Assembly (NCBI GenBank): GCA_028290465.1
Contig: JAQGJU010000007.1
Coordinates: 1-56,033, forward strand
Length of the DNA stretch: 56,033 bases
Reading direction: 5' to 3'
DNA from: Xanthobacteraceae bacterium
GTDB lineage: Bacteria > Pseudomonadota > Alphaproteobacteria > Rhizobiales > Xanthobacteraceae
Every line of letters begins with the position of its first letter. The first letter of the stretch is position 1. This document shows, one piece after another, positions 32,685 through 41,200 of this stretch. Under the pieces are notes generated by a model. The model was not told where the DNA came from. It saw only the letters and a list, made by a program, of their open reading frames with translations, and did not search any database. Both the position numbers and the translations under genes were made by a program.

Positions 32685-34043
32685 TCAGAAGCGGGCGGTC
32701 GGTCCGAACGTGACCGAAAAATTGCTGAAGTCGAAGTTCGGCAGGTTCGAGTGATTCCGCGCGTATTGCAGTTGGGTGCGCAGACCATAGCGCTCATAGA
32801 TCTGCACGTCGAACAGCATCCCGACGCGCCATTCGCGGTCATGACGGACGGTATCCGGATCGACAGCAATATTCGCGCTGTCGTATTCGGCGCGGCTTAG
32901 TCCGGCGGTCGGCGTCACCACTACCTGCCGGGTGCTGTCGCCCCACGGCATCGAAAATGCCACCGGGAAGCCGACATCGACCGACCAGCGTTCGTAGCCG
33001 TTGAAATCGAATACGCCTTCATCTGTGCGATTGCGGTCGAAGGTAGCACGGCCGAACCAGCGCGCCGGCCCGAAGGCGGCACCCTCGGCGGCGACGCCGA
33101 CGGTGGTCAGCGTCCCGCTCTGTTGCGCGGCGGTCGGGAACGCCATCGAGTCCCGGAAGGTGCGGTCGCGGATTTCGATAAAGGGTTCGACCCGCGCGAA
33201 ATCTCCGAGGCTGAAGCGCATCGACAGGCCGGCGCCAGGCGCCGTGAAGTACAGCGCGCTGTCGAGGCTCGCGGCCACGCCGATCACATAGGGCTTGATC
33301 GAGCCGCCGGGGATCGACGGCAACGCAAAGCGCGGGCCGGCCTGGAGTTCGATCAGTCCGAGGTCGAACTGCGACAGCTTGAACTGCTTGGCGTAGTAGC
33401 CGACGAGGCCGGCTTCGAGCGACACGCCGCTGCCCTCGATATCGTAGGTGTAGCTGGCGCCGAACAGCGCGAACCAGTTCCAGTCCGGCTGCTTGGCGAA
33501 CTGGTTGTTGATCACGGCATCCTGGCCGAGCGACCGGACCAGCAATCCGCTCGGCCCCGCATTGGCGTTGCTCTGGTAGCGCAGGCCGGTATGGGCGAAC
33601 ACACCCCATTTCTGCGGGTTCAGCCGGCGATCGATTTCGGCAATAAACTGCGCGGCCTCGCTCTGCACATCTGCGGGCGAGCCTGCCGAGCCCTGCGCCT
33701 GCTCCAGATAGCTGCGTGCCATGCGGTACGAGCCGAGCTTGAAATACAGCACGCCGAGTTGCAGCCGGACGCGCGGCAGGTTCGGATTGAAAAACAGCAC
33801 CCGCTCCAGCGCGCCGATCGCGGCTTCGTAGTCGCCGGCCTTAACGGCCACGTCGGCGAACTGAAACGTCACATTGAGATTTTTAGGATCGGCGTACATG
33901 CGCTTGAACAGCACATGATATTCCGGGTTAGCGGCCTGCGACGGCGAGACGCCTTGCGCAAAGACCGGCCCGGAAGCCGAACCGGACGCCACCAATGATA
34001 GGCTCAAGCCTATGGTCCATTTGATGATGCCAGCCAAACTCAC
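32685..34043 (-). CDS. TPR plus outer-membrane beta-barrel protein
   Basis: A 452-aa exported protein starting at a GTG with GGGG six bases before it. A signal peptide ends near SGPVFAQ. A helical TPR segment (about 40-140) contains AGDYEAAIGALERVLFFNPNLPRVRLQLGVLYFKLGSYRMARSYLEQA. The remainder is a run of amphipathic beta strands ending in the terminal phenylalanine (FGPTARF) typical of BAM-assembled barrels. The layout resembles surface lipoprotein assembly modifier-like (Slam-like) and porin-family proteins with N-terminal TPRs. It is the first gene of the FecR-CHASE2 operon. It could form a surface pore or help export; no direct evidence ties it to the giant protein. Confidence 0.85.
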   Translation of the reverse strand: MSLAGIIKWTIGLSLSLVASGSASGPVFAQGVSPSQAANPEYHVLFKRMYADPKNLNVTFQFADVAVKAGDYEAAIGALERVLFFNPNLPRVRLQLGVLYFKLGSYRMARSYLEQAQGSAGSPADVQSEAAQFIAEIDRRLNPQKWGVFAHTGLRYQSNANAGPSGLLVRSLGQDAVINNQFAKQPDWNWFALFGASYTYDIEGSGVSLEAGLVGYYAKQFKLSQFDLGLIELQAGPRFALPSIPGGSIKPYVIGVAASLDSALYFTAPGAGLSMRFSLGDFARVEPFIEIRDRTFRDSMAFPTAAQQSGTLTTVGVAAEGAAFGPARWFGRATFDRNRTDEGVFDFNGYERWSVDVGFPVAFSMPWGDSTRQVVVTPTAGLSRAEYDSANIAVDPDTVRHDREWRVGMLFDVQIYERYGLRTQLQYARNHSNLPNFDFSNFSVTFGPTARF

Positions 34044-34239
34044 AGCGACCCCACATACACAATTCTAAGTACTGCAACTCGTACACCGTCACTGCGACGA
34101 CGGGCAATCGCTATCGACTTATCCCTGCCGGTTTGCACGGAGCGGGACGCATTTTCTGCGCGGATCGGCACGGCTGCCGGTGACGCCGCAGGCAGCGGCA
34201 ACCGGCTGCGCTCTGTGACATTCCGGCTTCGCCGCGACG

Positions 34240-34629
34240 TCAGAATCGCGATCTCAGCAGCACGGCCACGATGCCGACATAGGTCAGATTGTGCACGAGT
34301 TGATCCGCCCCGATGGCGATCCAGAAACCCTTATCGGCCGCCGTCCATCCGGTCCTGTGGCCGATCTGCTCCTTCAGCCAATCGACATGATAGTGGACGA
34401 CGAATTCCGCCGCCGCGATCGCCACGATCATGAGGGGCGTCGCGCCGAACAGCCAAAGGCACGGCGCGGTACCGATCGCGTGGATAGCAGAATGCTCGAT
34501 GCCGGCCGGGTGGCCATAGATGCCCTTGAACTGCACATGGCGGACCGTCTGGAGAACGAAATCACAAACAAAATGCTTAACCAGCAGCAGCGTGATGGCG
34601 CCGAGCGCAACGAAGATCGGGTCGGTCAT
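34240..34629 (-). CDS. DUF3307 family small membrane protein
   Basis: A 129-aa DUF3307 protein with three or four hydrophobic helices. Family features are VKHFVCDFVLQT near the N-terminus, the His-rich HSAIHAIG, and the VHYHVDWLKEQI segment followed by a motif around DQLVHNLTY. The conserved His/Asp residues hint at metal binding or phosphatase-like chemistry, but the function is not established. It is monocistronic as far as can be seen, with 196 noncoding bases between it and the barrel gene. Confidence 0.85.
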   Translation of the reverse strand: MTDPIFVALGAITLLLVKHFVCDFVLQTVRHVQFKGIYGHPAGIEHSAIHAIGTAPCLWLFGATPLMIVAIAAAEFVVHYHVDWLKEQIGHRTGWTAADKGFWIAIGADQLVHNLTYVGIVAVLLRSRF

Positions 34630-35211
34630 GATCGAGTTCGGCCATTGTTACGCGCGCCCTGCCCTCTCAAGAGCAATGCCTGACGTACTCTTGAACATCG
34701 CATCGCTCATGGCAAGAGAGCGGAACCAGATCCAAATCCCGCGACGAACACGCGCTCCGTCGAATGCGAAATGCGATTCCGTCGAAACGAGGCCCGGCGT
34801 CGACCGTTGCAGTCGATGCTGTCTGAAGTGGCCGGAGACGTTCCGTGTGTTCGGCGTGGATGCGCTTGCCGCGTGATACCGGCGCAAGAATCGAACGTAT
34901 GCTCGACGATGCCAATGCTGTTCGGCGTACACGCGCCGCATGGTTATTCCCCCGACACCGAACTTCTCGATGATGTCCAGGCGTATCAGGATCACTGCCT
35001 CAGCCGGCTCTTCGGTTGGGCAACTTGCGAGTGCAAGACGGCCGGCCGGTCGGAGGCGTTTTTTTCGACCAGATACCGGCCTGCTGTTGAACCAATTTTG
35101 TTGAAAATCAGCCAGATACATTGGCGTCTCGACACACCCGGAGCCGGTAGAGTCGTATTGAAATCGCCCCTGGGAACCGGTACCGTAAAGATCGCGCCAG
35201 GAATAAAACCT
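34630..35211. other. 582-bp gap without a convincing gene; long leader of the SARP-type gene
   Basis: An open frame runs through part of this stretch into the downstream regulator (from 34771), but its translation lacks family-like or high-GC alphaproteobacterial codon features, is rich in Cys and Arg, and has no good ribosome site. The stretch is slightly richer in A/T than the flanks. No repeat, RNA gene or clear promoter could be fixed by eye. Confidence 0.5.
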
Positions 35212-36201
35212 ATGGTTGCGGACAGACAGGAAGGTTCAAGCCTGCCTTGCTTCCGATTTCTCGGCGAATTTCGGACGCAATGGCCGGCGGCACCACGGGA
35301 TCTGCCGATCCTGGGAAAAGCCCGGGAAGTCTTCGCGTTTTTGGCCTTCAACGCCAATAAAGAAGTTCGGCGCGCCACCCTGTCGAACCTGATCTGGGCC
35401 GATCACACCGATCACCGTTCGCGTGCCAATCTCAACACCGCCCTGTGGCGCATCAACCGCGCGCTCAAGACGCTGGGGACGGACGATCTGCGTCTGCACA
35501 TGAACGGCACGCAGCTCAAGCTATCCGTGGCGCCGCACGTTTTCATCGATGTCGTCGCGCTCGAAGCCTCGGTGCGGCAAGCCGCCGAACTATGCAAGGA
35601 CGGCCACAAGGTCAGCCTGCCGCCCGGCATCGGCCGGACGCTGGTCGATGTACTGGCCGACGACTGCGAAGGCTTTCTGGAAGGCTGGTCGAGCGAGTGG
35701 GTGCTGATCGAGCGCGAGCGGTTTTTCAACCTGCAAATCCGCGGCCTGGCCTTTCTGATGCAGGACCTCGCCGAAAGCCGCCGGATCGAAGAGGCGCTGG
35801 AATATGGCCGCCGCATCCTGCGCATGGACCCGATGCGCGAATGCGTGCAACGGCAGGTGATGTGGCTGCATGTGCTCAACGGCCATCAGGGCAATGCGAT
35901 CCGGCAATATCTGGACTATGCCCGCACGTTGCAAACTGAACTTGGCGTCTCGCCGATGCCGGAAACCCGCGCGCTGTATGAATTCATCATCGCGCAAAAT
36001 CCCGACGCAAAAGCCGGCGCGCCGGAGCGGCGCAAGAGCGGCGTGTTGTTTCCACCGGCCCAAGATCCGCACCCCGATCGGACCGACGCCGAGCCGGGCG
36101 TCTATGACGTCGAACTCACCCGCCTGCGTTCGCTGATGACGCGGCTCGACAGCCACCGGCAATCGGTGTTCTCGGCGCTGGCCAGGGGCGGCGTGAGCTG
36201 A
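35212..36201 (+). CDS. SARP-like transcriptional activator with BTAD domain, upstream of the eCIS
   Basis: A 329-aa regulator. Residues 30-105 form an OmpR/PhoB-type winged helix (LPILGKAREVFAFLAFNANK then RATLSNLIWADH and RANLNTALWRINRALK). Residues 110-265 are a bacterial transcriptional activation domain of TPR-like helices (EECVQRQVMWLHVLNG-like region and AIRQYLDYARTLQTELGVSPMPETRALYE). ATG 35212 has AGGAA about eight bases upstream; the frame is open further upstream but that extension looks noncoding. SARPs usually activate neighbouring clusters by binding direct repeats. Immediately upstream of, and in the same direction as, the injection system, it is the likely local activator. It has no receiver domain, so its input is unknown. 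Confidence 0.85.
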   Translation: MVADRQEGSSLPCFRFLGEFRTQWPAAPRDLPILGKAREVFAFLAFNANKEVRRATLSNLIWADHTDHRSRANLNTALWRINRALKTLGTDDLRLHMNGTQLKLSVAPHVFIDVVALEASVRQAAELCKDGHKVSLPPGIGRTLVDVLADDCEGFLEGWSSEWVLIERERFFNLQIRGLAFLMQDLAESRRIEEALEYGRRILRMDPMRECVQRQVMWLHVLNGHQGNAIRQYLDYARTLQTELGVSPMPETRALYEFIIAQNPDAKAGAPERRKSGVLFPPAQDPHPDRTDAEPGVYDVELTRLRSLMTRLDSHRQSVFSALARGGVS

Positions 36202-36496
36202 CGTCGTTTCGCCGACGACTTCTGCGACCGAAATAATCTTCACAAAAATCCGCGATGCCCGCGTCGGCAACGGCTCCAAATCGCGCCATGACCGTCGCCG
36301 CAAGCCTTTGACCCGTTTGAAGATTGATGAAGCTGTGATTGGCTGGTGATGTATGTGCAATCGCTTTGAGACCGCCGTGAAATCACGCTGAAGACCGGCG
36401 CGTATGTCCGGCGCGAGCGACTGACGACAACGGCGAATGCGCGGAGATCTAGGCTGCGCCCGGGAGAAACGAATACTCCTCGAGAAAGTTCAACGG

Positions 36497-36826
36497 ATGG
36501 CTAACGCGCGCAGCCGGGGCGGTACCCCCACCGGCGAGACTCACGCCAGAAAGTCCCGCACCAGGGAGTCTGGCTCGGGCGAGTCTCAGTCCGACGCGTC
36601 CCTGTCCGACGAATATCATTCCTATGTGATGCGCGTCCGTGCGCAACGTCCCCATCCGCGCTCTGGTTCTCGCTCCGGTCCACGCGCGACACCGGACGAG
36701 CCGACACTTTCGGTACGAGTCGAACATGTAAATACGCGGCAGGCCATGCACTTCACCGAGCTTTCTGGTGCCTTCAACTTCATCGCGGATTCGTTGCGCC
36801 GCAACGTCCTTCATCCCGATCCGTGA
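36497..36826 (+). CDS. Unknown 109-aa protein at the head of the eCIS cluster
   Basis: Not recognised. The N-terminal two-thirds is a basic, Ser/Arg/Gly-rich disordered stretch (RKSRTRESGSGESQSDAS and similar). The last 40 residues look folded (LSVRVEHVNTRQAMHFTELS then FNFIADSLRRNV). The start at 36497 (MANARSRGG) was preferred because GAGAAAG lies about nine bases upstream; ATG 36437 is possible. It ends 21 bases before the sheath gene, so it is probably the first gene of the injection-system transcription unit. It might be an assembly or regulatory factor; no evidence for either. Confidence 0.6.
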   Translation: MANARSRGGTPTGETHARKSRTRESGSGESQSDASLSDEYHSYVMRVRAQRPHPRSGSRSGPRATPDEPTLSVRVEHVNTRQAMHFTELSGAFNFIADSLRRNVLHPDP

Positions 36827-36847
36827 GCCAACATCGGAAGCAAACAG

Positions 36848-38827
36848 ATGTATCTGCACCCCGGCGTCTACATCGAGGAAATCCCGAGCGGCTCGCGCCC
36901 GATTGAAGCGGCGAGCACATCGACAGCCCTGATCATCGGCTATGCGACCAAAGGGCCGCTGAACACGCCGACCCTGCTGTTCAGCTTCGACCAGTATGCC
37001 AGCCAATTCGGCGGCATCGTCGACTTCCATGGCTCCAGCGTCGGCCAGACCGTCGACTACATGGGCCATACCGTCCGCGCCTTTTTCAACAATGGCGGCG
37101 GCAAGGCCTACATCGTCCGCCTCGCCGGCGCCGGCAGCGCGCCCGCCAAAGCCAAGCTGGTCGTGCCGTTGGGCAGCGCCGCCAGCGTCGACGACATCGA
37201 CAAATATCTCAGCATCCAGGCGGCCAATCCCGGCGTCTGGGCCAACGGCCTCGAATTCCGCGCGGTGCAGACCCAGCCGAACCCGCTGCGCTATTCGGTC
37301 TCGGTCGGGCGGACCGACAGCCAGGGCAACTTTGTGCCGAGCGAGGCCTTCGCCGACGTGTCGCTCGATCCCGCCGACGCAAAAGAATTTGTCGCCACCA
37401 ACGTCAACGGCACGTCCGCGCAGATCAAGATCGAGCCGGTCACGTTGAGTTCGATCCCGGCCGGCGACAAGACCAAATACATGATCGGATCGCTCACCAG
37501 CGGCGATCTGTCAGGCTTGAAGAATTCCGATTTCAGCGCGCTCGACACCAAGAGCTTCGACGTCACGATCAATCCCGGCAATCCCAACGCGAAGACCGCG
37601 GTCGTCGTTCTGGCCGCGCCGACCTCGCTGGCCGATATCGCGGCGCAGATCGAATCCGATGTGCGGACCGGCGCCGTGGCCGACGACGACTCCCGCAAGC
37701 TTTTCACCTGCAAGGTCGAAAAGGGAAAGCTGGTGCTGCGATCCGGGATCCCGGACGCGACGGCTTCGGTGGCGGTGGCGGTTCCGGCCGCCGACGCGAC
37801 CAAGGACGCCCGGCCGGCCTTGAGGCTGGATGGTGCCGGCGGCGCCGTGGCCCAAACCGGCGCGCAGGCGTTCCTCGCGACATTCTCCAACACGTCGAGT
37901 GCCACGCTGGCGGGCGGCGCCGACGGCGGATTGCCGGCCTCGGCGGACTATGAAGCGCTGCTGCCACAACTGCGCAAGCTGCGCGACATCAGCATCATGC
38001 TGGTGCCGGGCCAGAGCTGGTCGGCCGCTAACGTCGCCGGCAAGGGCATCATCGACGTGTTCAAGGGGCACGCCGAGCAGATGAAGAACCGGATGCTGAT
38101 CATCGATCCGGCGGAAGGCCTGACCTTTACGTCATCGCTGTCATTCCTCAACGAGGGCTTCCCGACCTCGACCTACACGGCGACCTATTATCCGTGGCTC
38201 GAAGTCGCCAACCCGTATTATCACGCCGAGCTGCGGCCCGACCGCGCCCGCACCGTGTTCGTTCCGCCGTCCGGCTTCGCGGCCGGCCTGTGGGCCAAGA
38301 CCGATGGACGCCGTGGCGTGTGGAAGGCACCCGCCGGACTGCAATCCGGCCTGACCGGCGCCGCCAACACCAAGCTGAAGATCGGCGACGACGAGCAGGA
38401 CCAGCTCAACCCGGTCGGCGTGAACTGCTACCGCCGCATCATCTCCGACATCGTGGTCTGGGGCAGCCGCACGCTGGCCACCAAGTCCGATCCCGAATGG
38501 CGCTACATTCCGGTGCGGCGCACCGCGATGATGCTCGAGGAGAGCATCTATCAGGGCATCCAATGGGCGGTGTTCGAGCCCAACGATCACCGGCTGTGGT
38601 CGTCATTACGCTTGAACATCGGCGGCTTCATGGGAACGCTGTTCCGGGCCGGCGCCTTCCAGGGCGAAAAGGCGTCCGACGCCTATTTCGTGCGGTGCGG
38701 CCTCGGCGACACCATGACCCAGGCCGAGATCGACGCCGGACAGGTGATCGTTCTGGTCGGCTTCGCGCCGTTGAAGCCGGCCGAATTCGTCATCGTCCGC
38801 ATCCAGCAAATCGTCGGTAAACAGTAG
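36848..38827 (+). CDS. eCIS contractile sheath protein
   Basis: A 659-aa phage-tail-sheath homologue. The N-terminus MYLHPGVYIEEIPSGSRPIE and the C-terminal core (RRTAMMLEESIYQGIQWAVF then LGDTMTQAEIDAGQVIVLVGFAP) are diagnostic for contractile sheaths. An insertion of about 250 residues (roughly 105-370), Ala/Asp-rich with beta character, should lie on the outside of the sheath. Only one sheath gene is seen, whereas PVC and Afp particles have three. GGAAG lies about eight bases before the ATG. The sheath contracts to drive the inner tube through the target envelope. Confidence 0.96.
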   Translation: MYLHPGVYIEEIPSGSRPIEAASTSTALIIGYATKGPLNTPTLLFSFDQYASQFGGIVDFHGSSVGQTVDYMGHTVRAFFNNGGGKAYIVRLAGAGSAPAKAKLVVPLGSAASVDDIDKYLSIQAANPGVWANGLEFRAVQTQPNPLRYSVSVGRTDSQGNFVPSEAFADVSLDPADAKEFVATNVNGTSAQIKIEPVTLSSIPAGDKTKYMIGSLTSGDLSGLKNSDFSALDTKSFDVTINPGNPNAKTAVVVLAAPTSLADIAAQIESDVRTGAVADDDSRKLFTCKVEKGKLVLRSGIPDATASVAVAVPAADATKDARPALRLDGAGGAVAQTGAQAFLATFSNTSSATLAGGADGGLPASADYEALLPQLRKLRDISIMLVPGQSWSAANVAGKGIIDVFKGHAEQMKNRMLIIDPAEGLTFTSSLSFLNEGFPTSTYTATYYPWLEVANPYYHAELRPDRARTVFVPPSGFAAGLWAKTDGRRGVWKAPAGLQSGLTGAANTKLKIGDDEQDQLNPVGVNCYRRIISDIVVWGSRTLATKSDPEWRYIPVRRTAMMLEESIYQGIQWAVFEPNDHRLWSSLRLNIGGFMGTLFRAGAFQGEKASDAYFVRCGLGDTMTQAEIDAGQVIVLVGFAPLKPAEFVIVRIQQIVGKQ

Positions 38828-38843
38828 ATCCGGGAGGACAGAC

Positions 38844-39353
38844 ATGGCCGCACCGCTCTTTCCGGTCAACACGCATCGCTACGATCCGTACCGGACCTTC
38901 AAGTTCCAGGTGATCATCGACGGCCAGGTCGTGGCCGGCCTGAGCAAGATGTCGGCGTTGAAGCGAACCACCGATGTCGTGGATTGGCGCACCTCCGGCG
39001 ACCCGTCGCATGTCCGCAAGCTGCCGGGCGGCACCAAGTTCGACTCCATCACGCTGGAGCAAGGCCTGACGCACGATCCGGTGTTCGAGCAATGGGCTAA
39101 CCTCGTCAACAATATCGACGGCGACGGCGCGGTGTCGCTGCTCAATTTCCGCCGCAACATCGTCGTCAATGTGCTGAACCTGCAGGGCTCGGTCGCGCTA
39201 TCCTACAAGGTGTTCCGCTGCTGGGTGTCGGAATTTCAGGCACTGCCCGAACTCAACGCCACCAGCATGAACACCGTCGGCATCCAGACCCTCAAGCTCG
39301 AGAACGAAGGATGGCAGCGCGATTCGGCGGTGCCCGAACCCGCGGAATTCTGA
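38844..39353 (+). CDS. eCIS inner tube protein (gp19/Hcp-like)
   Basis: A 169-aa protein of the T4 gp19-like tail tube family: YDPYRTFKFQVIIDGQVVAGLSKMS near the start, GTKFDSITLEQGLTHDPVFEQW in the middle and VGIQTLKLENEGW near the end, the usual order of tube motifs. GGGAGG lies before the ATG, 16 bases after the sheath stop. It polymerises into the rigid inner tube that carries cargo. Only one tube gene of this type is seen, as for the sheath. Confidence 0.95.
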   Translation: MAAPLFPVNTHRYDPYRTFKFQVIIDGQVVAGLSKMSALKRTTDVVDWRTSGDPSHVRKLPGGTKFDSITLEQGLTHDPVFEQWANLVNNIDGDGAVSLLNFRRNIVVNVLNLQGSVALSYKVFRCWVSEFQALPELNATSMNTVGIQTLKLENEGWQRDSAVPEPAEF

Positions 39354-39356
39354 ATC

Positions 39357-40163
39357 ATGGTGCTTCCCGGTGGACTCGCTCGCACGGATGGAACGATCGA
39401 CCGGACCTACAGGTGGAAGCCGGTGGACGGAACGGTGGAGCGCGCGCTGGCCGACGCCGCGCACGCCCGCTTCCGGCCCGAAGCCATCTCGAAGGCCCTC
39501 GCCGGCGCGCTGGAATCGATCGGCGGCGAGCCGGTCTCGCGCGAACGCATCGATGCGCTGAGCGTCCCGGACCGGCGCTTCCTGATGATCGAACTGGCCG
39601 ACGCGCTCGGCCTATCCTTCGCGTGGTCGACGCATGCCTGCGAGGCTTGCGCCAAGCCCTTCGACTTTCCGCTCGATCTTCGGGCGCTGCCCGTGATGCC
39701 GGCCGGCGAGCATTATCCGTCGACCGAGATCGCGACGGCGCGCGGCCGCGTGCGCCTGCGGGTGCCGACCGGCGCCGACCAGATCCGCATCGCGGCCATC
39801 GACGATGAAGGCGCGGCAGCCGATCTTCTGGCCGCGCTCTGCATCTCGGCCTGCGACGACGACGCTGCGGACGTGATCGACACGCTGTCGGCGGACGATT
39901 TTGCGGCCATCGAAGACGCCATGGAGCAGCTCGCGCCCACACTGGCCTGGGCCGCGCAGGCGCCCTGCCCCGACTGCGGGTTCGGCAATGTGATCGCGAT
40001 CGATACAGCGGCGTGGCTGGTGTCGATGGCCGACGGCCCGACACCGGACGTTCACGAGATCGCGCTGGCCTATGGCTGGAGCGAACGGGACATTCTCGCA
40101 CTCACCCGCGCGCAACGTCTGCAATACCTGGCGCTCATTCGCGGCGACATGCATCGGAACTGA
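39357..40163 (+). CDS. T4-type baseplate-hub-like protein with four-cysteine zinc-finger pattern
   Basis: A 268-aa protein resembling the T4 baseplate (gp26/gp51-like) family found in many contractile tail clusters. The N-terminal half is helical. C95-x2-C98 (CEAC) and C204-x2-C207 (CPDC) could together bind one zinc ion. The C-terminus (DVHEIALAYGWSERDILALTRAQRLQYLALI) is the conserved family tail. It follows the tube gene by three bases. In phages such proteins help assemble the hub or wedge and may not stay in the particle. Family assignment is from motif pattern and context. Confidence 0.72.
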   Translation: MVLPGGLARTDGTIDRTYRWKPVDGTVERALADAAHARFRPEAISKALAGALESIGGEPVSRERIDALSVPDRRFLMIELADALGLSFAWSTHACEACAKPFDFPLDLRALPVMPAGEHYPSTEIATARGRVRLRVPTGADQIRIAAIDDEGAAADLLAALCISACDDDAADVIDTLSADDFAAIEDAMEQLAPTLAWAAQAPCPDCGFGNVIAIDTAAWLVSMADGPTPDVHEIALAYGWSERDILALTRAQRLQYLALIRGDMHRN

Positions 40164-40165
40164 AC

Positions 40166-41197
40166 ATGGCCGAGAGCCGACAACCAGGAAGACCGGGCAG
40201 GTTCCTGTCGGCCGTCGTGGCGGACAGCCGGGCCATGATGCCGCGACGCTCTGTCTTCTCGGATCATGATGTGGACGGGCCGCCCGCGCTCGCGAGCGAT
40301 CCGGCGTTCGCGGTGCCTTCGCATCGCGAACTGCCTACCGCGCCGGATACCGGGCCGCATCCCGCGCGCGTGGCGCCGGGTGTTGCGCGGTCGCGGATGC
40401 GACCTTCGCTGCCGCCCTATGTGATGGACAAGTCTGCCGGACCAATGGCGTCTGCCGGAGCGGGCGTCGAGATGCGCGGCGAGACGTTGGAAGCCGTCGA
40501 GCCAGACACGACCGTGGCGTCTGAACGGCGCGACGAATTTCAACCGGTGTCGATCGACCCACGGGCGAATGTATCGGTTGATGACTCAATGCCGCCCACA
40601 TTGCCTGGGCCGCCTTCGGAAGCGAGCGCCGGCGCGGTTCACGACAACGAAATCCATACGTCGAATGAAGGCCTATCGCCGATCGGTGACGAAACGCGAC
40701 GACCACCGCGGTTCCGTCACGCCGCACCGTCGCCACGCGCTTCGAGTTCGTCAGGTTCAACCGCGTTCGAAACCGCATCGTCCAACCGTATCGCCACAGT
40801 AGCCGAGCGGAGTGGTGCACTCGACGTTTCAGCGCGGACTTCCGACGGCGCGAAAGCGCCAACATCGGAGCGAGCGCCTGCACCCACAACAGCGCAAGCG
40901 GCTGCGCCAGCAACAGAACCCACACCATCACCCGCCAAAGCGGTGGACACCGCCGCCGTATTGCAGGCTGCATCGCCGGCTGCGCCTCGCGCGCCGATGA
41001 ACCTGACCCGCCCGCAGCGCGCGGCCACGCCAGCGTCGAGCGGCACACGCCCGCCCGCCGCGCCGCCGAGCGTGCATATCGGCACCATCGATGTGCGCAT
41101 CGAAGCGCCGAAGCCGCGCGCGGAGGCACCGACGCGTCAGCCGGTGAGCTTCAGCGGCAGCGGGATGTTGAGCCGGCTTTATCTACGGAGGATGTAA
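40166..41197 (+). CDS. eCIS-cluster protein, Ala/Pro/Ser-rich, unknown function
   Basis: A 343-aa protein with almost no hydrophobic core: long stretches of Ala, Pro, Thr, Ser and Arg, predicted disordered. Only the end looks structured: VHIGTIDVRIEAP followed by SGSGMLSRLYLRRM. A short IGxIxVRI-type beta strand at the C-terminus is something I associate with small proteins in eCIS loci, where it may dock to another particle component. The start at 40166 follows the previous stop by two bases. It may be a linker or adaptor; the function is not established. Confidence 0.7.
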   Translation: MAESRQPGRPGRFLSAVVADSRAMMPRRSVFSDHDVDGPPALASDPAFAVPSHRELPTAPDTGPHPARVAPGVARSRMRPSLPPYVMDKSAGPMASAGAGVEMRGETLEAVEPDTTVASERRDEFQPVSIDPRANVSVDDSMPPTLPGPPSEASAGAVHDNEIHTSNEGLSPIGDETRRPPRFRHAAPSPRASSSSGSTAFETASSNRIATVAERSGALDVSARTSDGAKAPTSERAPAPTTAQAAAPATEPTPSPAKAVDTAAVLQAASPAAPRAPMNLTRPQRAATPASSGTRPPAAPPSVHIGTIDVRIEAPKPRAEAPTRQPVSFSGSGMLSRLYLRRM

Positions 41198-41200
41198 GCC

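Noticed and set aside
34648-35121. Minus-strand open frame of 157 codons in the gap before the SARP gene
   Set aside because: No ribosome site, no recognisable domain, and codon usage unlike neighbours.
34771-35211. Extended N-terminus of the SARP-like regulator
   Set aside because: The extension is Cys-rich and unlike any regulator domain. ATG 35212 has an AGGAA site and lies just before the winged-helix domain.
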